Of a stretch of 34,857 bases of DNA, positions 15,877 to 23,979 are shown in pieces (position 1 is the first letter of the stretch; each line of letters starts with the position of its first letter). The position numbers and the translations under genes were made by a program. Location: positions 1-34,857 of the forward strand of contig JAGPFC010000027.1 of the NCBI GenBank assembly GCA_018056685.1. Direction: 5' to 3'. The stretch is from Smithella sp. (GTDB lineage Bacteria; Desulfobacterota; Syntrophia; Syntrophales; Smithellaceae). The notes beneath the pieces are model-generated. The model was not told the DNA's origin, did not search any database, and was given only the letters and a program-made list of their open reading frames with translations.

Positions 15877-16777
15877 CCCTGAGCGAATTGTTGCTGATTT
15901 CTATATCATGCTAAGGGAAGAAATCAGGAATGGGAATCCCTTATTATCAGAAGATGAAAATGCACTTTTAAGGTCGCATTATGAAACAATGCTTCGGTAT
16001 ATGAACCTGCCACCGGAAATTGCCGGAGCCGTCTATACGGCACGTCGAATCCCTCCGGTCCGAGAAATTCAAAAGACAGATAATCCTTTCGTCTTTGATG
16101 CCGGTTGCGGGTATGGATCAGAGAGTTTTCTCTTTGCTTTTCTTGGTACCCGTGTTGTTGCCGTGGATAGGGAAGCACAGATCGACATCGCAAAAAAGCG
16201 GCAAGTTTATTATGAAAACAAGTTTCAAAAAAAGCTTGATGTAGAATTCGTCGCCGGCGACTTAAACGATTTTATACCCCCTGCCGGTCTATCGTTGACA
16301 TGGCTTGCCTCCGTCCTTGCCGCTATACCGGATCAGAATAATTTTTTAAAGAAGGTTTATCAGGCAACACGGCCGGGCGGGGCAGTCATGATTACAGATA
16401 TGAATATACTCAATCCTCTGTTTATGTTCGGGGAATGGAAACGTCGCTGTCGTGGCAGGAAAAGAAGTGCTGATTTTGCGAAGAATGCAAATTTCTGGGC
16501 AATGCTTTTTCGGAAGGGCCGCATAGGCGCCCGTTATTTTTTATGCGAAGACGGCTCTTGTTTTGATGATGTCCAGTTTTTTTCGGGGCGCAGCCTTTCC
16601 CAATTATGCCGCGAGATCGGTTTTCTTCCACAGGTAATACATGTAGGCTATGGCCCTCCCGGCTTTATCGGCAATACGGCAAGAGCGTTAACTATCTTAA
16701 ACAAAATCCCTGTTATTTCTGAACTGGGGTATTTTTATCTGGTAACAGGATATAAGGGTGGCTTGAATGTTATTTGA
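15851..16777 (+). CDS. SAM-dependent methyltransferase
   Basis: A 308-residue class I methyltransferase. Motif I is complete, PFVFDAGCGYGSESFLFAF (about residues 78-96), with the acidic end of the next strand in VVAVDREAQ, the core DVEFVAGDLNDF and the motif ATRPGGAVMITDMN. Its C-terminal part, SGRSLSQLCREIGFLPQVI, fits the family. I take ATG 15851 (MPVFNSLTSPERIV) as the start; an upstream in-frame ATG at 15809 adds 14 residues, including a basic stretch, and overlaps the remnant frame. It overlaps the next gene, the O-antigen ligase/polymerase, by 11 bases. A sugar-methylating role is inferred from context only. Confidence 0.82.
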   Translation: MPVFNSLTSPERIVADFYIMLREEIRNGNPLLSEDENALLRSHYETMLRYMNLPPEIAGAVYTARRIPPVREIQKTDNPFVFDAGCGYGSESFLFAFLGTRVVAVDREAQIDIAKKRQVYYENKFQKKLDVEFVAGDLNDFIPPAGLSLTWLASVLAAIPDQNNFLKKVYQATRPGGAVMITDMNILNPLFMFGEWKRRCRGRKRSADFAKNANFWAMLFRKGRIGARYFLCEDGSCFDDVQFFSGRSLSQLCREIGFLPQVIHVGYGPPGFIGNTARALTILNKIPVISELGYFYLVTGYKGGLNVI

Positions 16778-18050
16778 TACCCCTGTTATCTTACTCACCA
16801 TTATATGTTTTTTCCTGCCGTCATGGTTGCTTATCATTACCAGCGTTGTGGGTGTTTTACTGGCCGATACGCGACTTGTTTCAGGTCAATATCTCTATTA
16901 CGCCCGTTTTGTGCCGCCGGGTGTTCTTTTTTTAAAAACAATTTTTCTTAGAGGGAAGATATCGCAATTTGTTGACGAACCGTTCCTGGATCCATGGAAG
17001 AAATGGATTCCCTTTATTATATTCATTTTCATTTCAGCATTCTATGCTGATGATCCGGTGACATCTATTCAAAGAAGCATCTCGGCTGTATTCGTATTAA
17101 TCGGTTTTCCTATGGCAGTGGAGTACTATTTGCAGGATGAAGATAGTCAGCATAAATTCATGATCATCTTATCGGTCATTTTTATCTTCATAAATATTTA
17201 CGCGTTTTACTCAATCAGAAATTATGCCTCTGACGCATATATAGATGGCCGAATAAAAGTTTTTTTTAGAAACCCGAATAGTGCGGGTTTAACAGCTATG
17301 ATATCAACACTGCTGTTTCTTTATGGTACACGCATGGCTGCAACGCCAGTCAGCCGTAATATTTTCTTTTTAAATGTCCTGATTAGCGGGTTGATGGTGT
17401 TTTTGTCCGGTTCCAGGGCATCCGTGCTTGGTTTGTTGATGGGACTTATGACATTTTATTTGATGAACTTACGTTTGGGCCACAAGAAGATTAGATTAAT
17501 GCTGGCGATAATGATTGTCAGTTTCGTGATGCTGACAGTCGTGACATTATTATTTCCGCAAGCAACAGAAAGGCTTTTTGAGAACGACAGTTCGGGGCGA
17601 TTAATTGCCTGGGCCCTAGGATGGAATATGTTCCAAGATACCCCCTTCTTTGGTGTTGGATTTGGCAGCAGCGATTTAAAGATGCAAATAGCCGGTGCAC
17701 AAAACCCGGAATTGTATTTTTATGGTGTGCATAATTCCTATCTTCGGTTATTGATTGAATGTGGTGTCATAGGATTATTTTTATCAGCCATTCCGATATT
17801 ATACACTATGATCAAGGCTTGGCGTTCTATAGTATCAGTTCAAAACATGCAGCTAAATGCTGTGATGATGTCATTGGTTGTAGCTGGGTTGGTCAATGCT
17901 GTATTTGAAGACTGGCTCTTCGGCTTCGGCAGTTCCTCAACAGTTCCGTTCTGGTTATTCTTTTCCATTTTGTCAGTGCAGAGTATTCGAGCAACAGATT
18001 ATAACGATATGGATGCAGGCAATGTTGCAGAAGAAAAATATGTCGAGTAA
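16767..18050 (+). CDS. O-antigen ligase / polymerase (Wzy_C family)
   Basis: A 427-residue integral membrane protein with about ten to twelve hydrophobic segments. The Wzy_C hallmark is present: DTPFFGVGFG, then HNSYLRLLIECGVIGLF (about residues 322-338), which matches the HNxYLxxxxExGxxGL periplasmic-loop pattern of WaaL ligases and Wzy polymerases. FFRNPNSAGLTA and SGSRASVLGL are also typical. Since an ABC exporter is present and no Wzx flippase is visible, a ligase role (joining the polymer to lipid A-core or another acceptor in the periplasm) is more likely than polymerisation, but the sequence cannot separate them. AAGGGTGG upstream of ATG 16767 is a reasonable ribosome site. Confidence 0.85.
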   Translation: MLFDTPVILLTIICFFLPSWLLIITSVVGVLLADTRLVSGQYLYYARFVPPGVLFLKTIFLRGKISQFVDEPFLDPWKKWIPFIIFIFISAFYADDPVTSIQRSISAVFVLIGFPMAVEYYLQDEDSQHKFMIILSVIFIFINIYAFYSIRNYASDAYIDGRIKVFFRNPNSAGLTAMISTLLFLYGTRMAATPVSRNIFFLNVLISGLMVFLSGSRASVLGLLMGLMTFYLMNLRLGHKKIRLMLAIMIVSFVMLTVVTLLFPQATERLFENDSSGRLIAWALGWNMFQDTPFFGVGFGSSDLKMQIAGAQNPELYFYGVHNSYLRLLIECGVIGLFLSAIPILYTMIKAWRSIVSVQNMQLNAVMMSLVVAGLVNAVFEDWLFGFGSSSTVPFWLFFSILSVQSIRATDYNDMDAGNVAEEKYVE

Positions 18051-18056
18051 TTGATA

Positions 18057-18992
18057 ATGAATGGGAAGATCATTTGCCGGGCAAAATTTGGACGCGGAAC
18101 GGGATTGGGTAACAGGTTATTTCCTTGGGCACGCTGCAAAGTATTTGCACACTTGCATCCCGATGTACAGATGATAACTCCGATTTGGATGAGGCTTGCG
18201 ATTGGTCAGCTATTGAGAGGCGGAGTAGATTATGGGAATTATCATAAGCAATTAATTTTATTTGGTTTGTTTCAAAGAGAAATTAGTGAGCTGGGATTAA
18301 TCCGTGGATTTTTGGAAACTAAAGATGCAAAAAGCATTGATGAACCTGATAAGTTAGATAACCCCCTGCAAGATTTATCTGATGGCAGTAAAGTTCTTAT
18401 AACATTTAAGGGATGGAAAACATTTTTTGAAAAACTTAATGGGTGGAATGACTTCTTGCTGCAAGAACTGCGCAATTCAACTAGAAAAAAGTATTTAAAG
18501 ATGGTTGATAATATTTCGGATGTGCCGATCGGCATTTGTGTTCGATGCGGGAATGATTTCAAAGAACCGACCAACACAGACTATCAGCCCATAGGTCCAT
18601 TGGATAAGACACCCCTTAAATGGTATATAAATTGCCTGCAATTGATTCGTAAATCAGTAGGATATAATGCACATGCATATGTAGTATCCGACGGCACTCG
18701 AAAACAACTCCATGAATTGCTTGAAATGGATAATGTAACTTTTGTTCGCCCCGGTTCTGCCATTACGGATTTATTGATTCTTTCAAAAGCGAATGTTTTA
18801 CTTGTACCGGGTGCAAGTTCATTTGCGGCATGGGCTTCATACTTTGGACAAATGCCCACCATATCGCACCCCGGTCAACCCGTTGCTTCAACCTGGAGAA
18901 TTATACCGCAAAAGGGGCAGTTCATAGGTGAGTTGAATCCTGATAATCCTGATGTGCTATTTCTGGATCAAATAAAAAACATGAAATTATGA
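18057..18992 (+). CDS. Divergent GT11-like (alpha-1,2-fucosyltransferase-like) protein
   Basis: A 311-residue protein with weak similarity to GT11 fucosyltransferases. The N-terminal GRGTGLGNRLFPWARCK resembles the GGLGNQMFQYA opening, ICVRCGNDF resembles the VHVRRGDY donor-binding loop, AYVVSDGTRKQL resembles the FSDD strand, and LLVPGASSFAAWASYFG resembles the NSSFSWWGAYL end motif. All four occur in the expected order, which is why I favour this fold. The key Arg pair is changed (R-C-G rather than R-R-G), so specificity may differ. The start at ATG 18057 follows the stop of the ligase gene by 6 bases. It overlaps the next gene by 4 bases. Confidence 0.6.
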   Translation: MNGKIICRAKFGRGTGLGNRLFPWARCKVFAHLHPDVQMITPIWMRLAIGQLLRGGVDYGNYHKQLILFGLFQREISELGLIRGFLETKDAKSIDEPDKLDNPLQDLSDGSKVLITFKGWKTFFEKLNGWNDFLLQELRNSTRKKYLKMVDNISDVPIGICVRCGNDFKEPTNTDYQPIGPLDKTPLKWYINCLQLIRKSVGYNAHAYVVSDGTRKQLHELLEMDNVTFVRPGSAITDLLILSKANVLLVPGASSFAAWASYFGQMPTISHPGQPVASTWRIIPQKGQFIGELNPDNPDVLFLDQIKNMKL

Positions 18993-20119
18993 TGAAAGTC
19001 GCTCTTGTTACTAATGTTCTGTCAAGTTACCGCATTGAATGTTTCAATCGCTTGCATGAGTTTTTACAGGGTAGAATAAAATACTATTTTCTGGCCAAAG
19101 ATATTTTGAACAGAGGCATTATCATTGAAAAAAATCAGCAAATGTTTGATGCCACATGGCTTCATGGTTTTACGATGCTGGCGCCTCCTCCTGATCCCAG
19201 ACATCTGAATAACATCATGCCTGTTTTAAAGGAAGATTGTGACGTAATCATTGTGGGTGGTTGGGATGAACCCACCTATTTACTGCTCTGGTTCTGGGCA
19301 TTGTTAAAAAAGAAGAAGTTCTTTTTCTGGATAGAGACTACGCAATATGATGCTGCAAAATCCAAGATCAAAAATATTATTAAAAGGATATTACTTAAGC
19401 ACGCTAAAGGCTGCATTGTACCGGGGTCAAGAGCAAGAGATTTTTGTAAAATAATGGGGATGAGTGAAGATTCGATTTTCACTGCGCCTAATGCGACCGA
19501 TGTTGAATATTATCGGGGGATGTCCAAGCAATTAAATGGTAAAAAAGAATCGTTGAAGAAAGAATTGAATGTGGAAGGCATTAATATATGCTTTGTCGGC
19601 AGATTGTACGATAATCATAAAAACTTGACGATTTTGTTAAATGCTTTCAGTCGGCTCAAACAAAGTTTTAGTAATTTAACTCTACTCATTATTGGCGATG
19701 GCCCGGATAGGGTCCATTATCAGCAGATGATTGAGCAAAGTAGTTTACAGGGCGATGTTAAGGTGTTGGGTCTTCTGAACAAAGATGAAGTGTGCCGGGC
19801 TTATGCGGCGAGTGATGTATTTGTTCTACCCAGTCGGTGGGAGCCATGGGGCTTCGTTTTAAATGAAGCGATGGAATTCGGCCTACCGTTAATTGTTTCT
19901 GATGCGGTGGGGGCGGGTCCTGACTTGGTTCATGAAGGAGAGAACGGTTTTGTTTTTCCTGTTGGCGATGTGGATGCCTTGACGAAACATTTATCGCTGC
20001 TTTGTGGTGATGCAGAACTGCGTGGAAAGATGGGCGAGGCGTCCAAAAAGATCATTAGTGATTTCACGCCTGAGCACTGGGCACAAGGCGTCGTGCATGC
20101 CATCATGTCGGGTAGATAA
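18989..20119 (+). CDS. Glycosyltransferase, family 4
   Basis: A 376-residue GT-B glycosyltransferase. It starts MKVALVTNVLSSYRIECFN, followed by VIIVGGWDEPTYLLLWFWAL, FFFWIETTQYD and GCIVPGSRARDF in the acceptor domain. The donor domain has CFVGRLYDNHKNLTILLNAF, LIIGDGPDR and PSRWEPWGFVLNEAMEFGLP; EPWGFVLNE is the E-x7-E pair, with a Trp-containing variant. It overlaps the GT11-like gene by the ATGA junction and abuts the next glycosyltransferase with no gap, so the three are likely translated together. Confidence 0.9.
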   Translation: MMKVALVTNVLSSYRIECFNRLHEFLQGRIKYYFLAKDILNRGIIIEKNQQMFDATWLHGFTMLAPPPDPRHLNNIMPVLKEDCDVIIVGGWDEPTYLLLWFWALLKKKKFFFWIETTQYDAAKSKIKNIIKRILLKHAKGCIVPGSRARDFCKIMGMSEDSIFTAPNATDVEYYRGMSKQLNGKKESLKKELNVEGINICFVGRLYDNHKNLTILLNAFSRLKQSFSNLTLLIIGDGPDRVHYQQMIEQSSLQGDVKVLGLLNKDEVCRAYAASDVFVLPSRWEPWGFVLNEAMEFGLPLIVSDAVGAGPDLVHEGENGFVFPVGDVDALTKHLSLLCGDAELRGKMGEASKKIISDFTPEHWAQGVVHAIMSGR

Positions 20120-21328
20120 GTGACGAAAAGAATCACCATCTTGTGTCTTCACCCCTGGACAAAATGGATCGGGCCACACAGATACCTGTTTGATATTGTT
20201 TCTCAACTAGTTGGTCATGATATTGATTTTATCATCGCGCTGCACGAGAAGAATGACGCGGCTATGGAATTTGAGCGTCTTGGCTGCCGTATAGTAATCT
20301 GGCCGGAAGTTATGCAATGGCGCGCGTCATTGGCTGGTGATATCCTTTTACAAAACATCAGCAACATCACTCTAGGTGTTCGTCGGCTGCTTCCCTTGGT
20401 GCGACAGCTTTCACCCTCCATGATATTGAGTAATTCTGAACAAATCTTTATCGGCAGTATTCTGGCACATCGTTTGGGTGTGCCTCATGTGAAGATCTTT
20501 CATGCCATGACGTTTCTTTACCGGCTGGGCGGTCATCCGCGTCTGATGCAGTATTTTCTTTCGCTTCTTGCAGCCGGTTCCGATAAAATCATCGCTGTTT
20601 CGGAAACACTTCGGAATGCTCTTGTAAAAGGTGGCTTGAATGATGACATTGTGGAAACCGTTCCGAATCCGATGAATATAAGCAAGATACATCACGCTGC
20701 TGAAGCAGGTTTACCGAAAGATATTGAGGAAAAACTTTCCGGAAAATATCCAATAATTGTAAGCGCAGGTGTTATCTTCCCGAAAAAAGGTCATGATCAA
20801 TTGATTGAAGCTTTGCCGGGGATTAAAAAAAAGTATTCTAAGTGCTTGGCTTTAATCGCCGGTGATATTGGTGATGATAGTGGCGTGGAAAAAACGGCGG
20901 ATTATTTTACGTCTTTGAAAAGCAGAGTTTTTGACCTCGGTCTTTTCGAAAATGTCATATTCACCGGTGCAATAGATTACCTGCCGGCTCTGATGCGTCG
21001 TGCGGATGTTTATGTTCAGACTTCGAAGACAGAATCTTTCTGCAGAACTGTTGCGGAAGCGATTCTTTGCGGGACACCGGTTGTTGCCTATCAAACAGAT
21101 GCTATTCCGGAAGTTGTCGGACCCGGCGCTGTTCTGGTTCCTCCGGATGATATAACCGGTCTTGTTCGATCAATTATTGCAGCGATAGAAAAGCGAGAAC
21201 AAATGCGTACAATGGTTTTGCAGGGTGCCGCACATATTGAAGAAAGATTTGAGTCCAGCCTCGTTGCCCGACGATTTCTGGAGGTTATTGAAAAAGTTTT
21301 GTTCGAGAGAGGGGAAAATAGACCTTAG
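20120..21328 (+). CDS. Glycosyltransferase, family 4
   Basis: A 402-residue GT-B glycosyltransferase starting with GTG directly after the preceding TAA. It has ITILCLHPWTKWIGPHRYL, SNSEQIFIGSILAHRLGVP, KIIAVSETLRNALVKGG and the donor domain IIVSAGVIFPKKGHDQLIEA. The E-x7-E motif is ESFCRTVAE, followed by AILCGTPVVAYQTDAIPEVVG. It is the last gene of the compact left operon. Immediately after its stop the first palindromic repeat cluster begins, marking the change from overlapping genes to repeat-separated ones. The sugar is unknown. Confidence 0.9.
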   Translation: MTKRITILCLHPWTKWIGPHRYLFDIVSQLVGHDIDFIIALHEKNDAAMEFERLGCRIVIWPEVMQWRASLAGDILLQNISNITLGVRRLLPLVRQLSPSMILSNSEQIFIGSILAHRLGVPHVKIFHAMTFLYRLGGHPRLMQYFLSLLAAGSDKIIAVSETLRNALVKGGLNDDIVETVPNPMNISKIHHAAEAGLPKDIEEKLSGKYPIIVSAGVIFPKKGHDQLIEALPGIKKKYSKCLALIAGDIGDDSGVEKTADYFTSLKSRVFDLGLFENVIFTGAIDYLPALMRRADVYVQTSKTESFCRTVAEAILCGTPVVAYQTDAIPEVVGPGAVLVPPDDITGLVRSIIAAIEKREQMRTMVLQGAAHIEERFESSLVARRFLEVIEKVLFERGENRP

Positions 21329-21331
21329 CCG

Positions 21332-21513
21332 TGTCATTCCGAAGCGTAACAGTAGCACCACGTGTCATTCCGAAGCGCAGCGAGGAATCTTAATGATTAT
21401 TTTAACAAGATTTCTCCCCACGGTCGAAATGACAAAGAGGTGGAGTCAAATGTCATTCAGCGTGTCATAGTTAGCTAGTACCAATGTCATTCCGAACGTA
21501 TGTGAGGAATCTT
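21332..21513 (+). repeat. Palindromic repeat cluster (family A) upstream of the GIY-YIG gene
   Basis: Several TGTCATTCCGAA-type units fill this gap. A complete unit at 21363-21392 runs TGTCATTCCGAAGCG to GAGGAATCTTA. An inverted unit at 21407-21434 runs AAGATTTCTC to GAAATGACA and could pair with it as a hairpin. Partial copies occur at 21332 and 21451-21469. Another complete unit at 21485-21513 ends at the base before the ATG of the GIY-YIG gene. A nominal ORF across this gap merely translates the repeats. Confidence 0.85.
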
Positions 21514-21807
21514 ATGTTTTTGACGAAAAATTATTATGTATATTTACTAACCAACTGGAACAACAATGTGCTTTACGTTGGCGTAACTAATGATTTGAAC
21601 CGACGTATTTATGAACATAAGAACAAGTTAATTGATGGTTTTTCAAAAAAATATAATTTAAATAAATTGGTTTACGTCGAGGAAACGAACGATATAAACG
21701 CGGCAATAGCAAGAGAAAAAGAAATCAAAAAATGGCGCAGAGAGAAAAAAAACAAGCTGGTGAATCAAATAAATCCAATGTGGAATGATTTGAGTGAGGG
21801 ATTGTAA
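21514..21807 (+). CDS. GIY-YIG nuclease family protein (UPF0213-like)
   Basis: A 97-residue single-domain GIY-YIG endonuclease-like protein. YYVYLLTNWNNNVLYVGVT supplies the two GIY/YIG-type strands, DLNRRIYEHK the catalytic Arg region, and AAIAREKEIKKWRREKK the later Glu and basic helix. I start it at ATG 21514, because the upstream in-frame codons from 21484 only translate a repeat. Its stop TAA at 21805-21807 shares two bases with the next repeat, AAGATTTCTC, so the gene is bounded at both ends by repeat copies in opposite orientation. This looks like a compact mobile unit rather than part of the polysaccharide pathway. Nuclease activity is inferred from the fold. Confidence 0.85.
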   Translation: MFLTKNYYVYLLTNWNNNVLYVGVTNDLNRRIYEHKNKLIDGFSKKYNLNKLVYVEETNDINAAIAREKEIKKWRREKKNKLVNQINPMWNDLSEGL

Positions 21808-21925
21808 GATTTCTCCCTTCGGTCGAAATGACAAGGAAAATCGAAATGATAGGTGGTATAAGATTTCTCGCTGCGCTTCGAAATGACAATATTCGTAAAG
21901 ATTTCTCCCTAAGGTCGAAATGACA
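21806..21925 (+). repeat. Inverted family A repeats downstream of the GIY-YIG gene
   Basis: Three units in the AAGATTTCTC...GAAATGACA orientation occur at 21806-21833, 21860-21888 and 21898-21925, with central bases CCTTCGGTC, GCTGCGCTTC and CCTAAGGTC. They are reverse complements of the TGTCATT...GAATCTT units upstream of the GIY-YIG gene. The first overlaps that gene's stop codon. They leave 29 bases before the next gene. Confidence 0.85.
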
Positions 21926-21954
21926 AGGAGAGTCGATCGGAAACTAACCAATCT

Positions 21955-23979
21955 ATGAAAATTCTTCTTCTTGATACGTGGAAAAAAGCACCGGTGCCGA
22001 GTGCAAACTACCCGGGATGTCTCATCTTGAAGACATTGGCCGCTACTACAACAGGTGCTCAAGGTAACGCCCAGAAAGAATCTTCTGGAATAAATCTGTT
22101 TGTGTCCATTATGCGGCGCAGCTTCAATTCCGTGCGGCGCGCCATTGCTTATGCGCGTTTGATCGGCCTTAAAAGGACACTTGCAAAGGTTAAATCTAAT
22201 CTGCTTTCCTATCGGGTGCAACTCCTGCAGATTAATGCTTCTTTTGCCGGCCAGGTAATTGATAACGGTGGTGACGATAGCTTTCCGGTCGGTTCAATCC
22301 GGGCAGGCTTCCGTTTTGATTGTCCGGCCTATCTTGACCGGATATTGGTACATAAAGAACAGACAGTTGATGTGCCAGAAGGTTTGGAAATAGAAAGTGC
22401 CGCTTCAATTTTACACTACTCACTGGCTTTAGAAGCCTCCAGACGTATTGGCGAAATTCAAAAGGTTGACCAAACTGTCATTATTTGTGGCAATACTTTG
22501 CCATGCCTGCTTCTTTTGCGGATGCTTAGTGATTCCGATCAACCAGTAATTCATTTCCCCTGTCCGGATGCTAAGGCGGTTGCACAGGTCAGGGCTAAGC
22601 TGAAAGAAAATGTTATAGTGATGATCAGTAGCCCTGAATGGATGGACGCTCTTGCTGACTCCTTGGAAAATGAACATATTTGTTTCGTTGGTCTTTCTGC
22701 TGAAAAACTTTCAGATAATAACTGGGCGGCATTGAAAGATAGATGGATTGGTTTTCCACCATCAAGCATTCATCAATTAAACATTTTCAGCCGCCTACCC
22801 TTGGAGACCCCTTCTTACTTGAAGCAGAAATCTCTTGAAGTCGCACTTGCGGACATGTGTAAACGAGCGTGGAAACCGAAAGATTTAATGAACATTGTCG
22901 ATGTGGCGCAGGCCGGGGAAGGTGCAACAATATCGCTCGATGATGCCTGCTGTTTTGTGAGCGGTGATGATAAAAACATTTTAGATGAAAGTACTATCAT
23001 AGAACGAAGCCCATTAAAGATAACATCTAAAGACAAGATTAACGTCGGAATCATCGGCATGGGAATGTGGATGCGGGGCAACTTGATTCCTTTCCTTCTC
23101 AAGGATGAACGTGTGAGGATCACAATGGCTGCGGATACGGATCCTGTGCGACTGCTTCAAGGCGCTGAATTGTTCAATATTCCTCTCATCAGTTCCAATC
23201 CGGCGGATGTGTGTCACAGCGATAAAGTTGATGCTGTTTTCATTGCTACCTGGCACGATGCACATGCAGACATTGCCTGTATGGCATTGGAATCAGGCAA
23301 AAAGGTATTCGTCGAGAAGCCTCCGGTCATCAACGAGGAACAATATAACAAATTAAAAGAAACGCTGGAAAGGAATCCTGATGCGCTTTTCTTTGTTGGA
23401 TATAACAGATATCATTCGCCGGTGACAAAGATTATCAAAGATGAGATAGATAAAACCGGTGGACCGTTGACGATTACAGCTTCCATTCGCGAACAGACGA
23501 TTCCCGGTACTCATTACTACAATTGGCCGCATCAGAGTACCCGAATTGTCAGCAACGGATGTCACTGGATAGATTATGCTGTCGCTCTGCTGTACCCGAG
23601 AATACCTTCTGATGTTCAGGTGATTTCTGCACTTGGCGGCAACAAACAATCAAATAACGTTATTATTCTTAGATACGATGACGGATCTCTCGTAAATCTT
23701 ATCTTTGCTGACCGTGGTGAAGCGCTGATTGGCTGTGACGAATACATCGAGGTAAAGATGACGGATCAGCAATTCATGATTTATGATTTTACAACCTGCC
23801 AACGCTACAAGGATGGCAAGATTGCAACAGTCTGGAAGGGAAGGGTGGACAGAGGATGGGAGCAGGAAGTTAGGGACGTGATGAATTGCATCTCGGAAAA
23901 TAAATTACATAGACCAATAGAAGAATTATTATTATCTGCTTCAGCGTTGATGCAGGCGAAGCGATCTTTTCATGAATAG
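21955..23979 (+). CDS. Bi-domain oxidoreductase paralog with degenerate dehydrogenase half
   Basis: A 674-residue protein with the same two-part plan as the gene at 26406. The N-terminal half aligns with a zinc-type alcohol dehydrogenase fold (VHKEQTVDVPEGLEIESAA matches FIPKNLAAKVPEG), but its Rossmann glycine motif is lost (TVIICGNTLPCLLLL instead of GLGLVG). The C-terminal half is a Gfo/Idh/MocA dehydrogenase with VGIIGMGMWMRGN (about residues 364-376), VFVEKPPVI (about 451) and NGCHWIDYAV. It probably oxidises or epimerises a nucleotide-sugar through the second half only. It overlaps the next glycosyltransferase gene by 8 bases. The first 100 residues are poorly conserved. Confidence 0.78.
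   Translation: MKILLLDTWKKAPVPSANYPGCLILKTLAATTTGAQGNAQKESSGINLFVSIMRRSFNSVRRAIAYARLIGLKRTLAKVKSNLLSYRVQLLQINASFAGQVIDNGGDDSFPVGSIRAGFRFDCPAYLDRILVHKEQTVDVPEGLEIESAASILHYSLALEASRRIGEIQKVDQTVIICGNTLPCLLLLRMLSDSDQPVIHFPCPDAKAVAQVRAKLKENVIVMISSPEWMDALADSLENEHICFVGLSAEKLSDNNWAALKDRWIGFPPSSIHQLNIFSRLPLETPSYLKQKSLEVALADMCKRAWKPKDLMNIVDVAQAGEGATISLDDACCFVSGDDKNILDESTIIERSPLKITSKDKINVGIIGMGMWMRGNLIPFLLKDERVRITMAADTDPVRLLQGAELFNIPLISSNPADVCHSDKVDAVFIATWHDAHADIACMALESGKKVFVEKPPVINEEQYNKLKETLERNPDALFFVGYNRYHSPVTKIIKDEIDKTGGPLTITASIREQTIPGTHYYNWPHQSTRIVSNGCHWIDYAVALLYPRIPSDVQVISALGGNKQSNNVIILRYDDGSLVNLIFADRGEALIGCDEYIEVKMTDQQFMIYDFTTCQRYKDGKIATVWKGRVDRGWEQEVRDVMNCISENKLHRPIEELLLSASALMQAKRSFHE

Noticed and set aside
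21225..21470. ORF of 81 codons across the end of the GT4 gene and the repeats
   Set aside because: It reads the GT gene in another frame and then translates repeat sequence (CHSEAQRGI-type peptides).
21658..22221. 187-codon ORF on the - strand
   Set aside because: It is antisense to the GIY-YIG gene and the oxidoreductase start and again translates repeat units.
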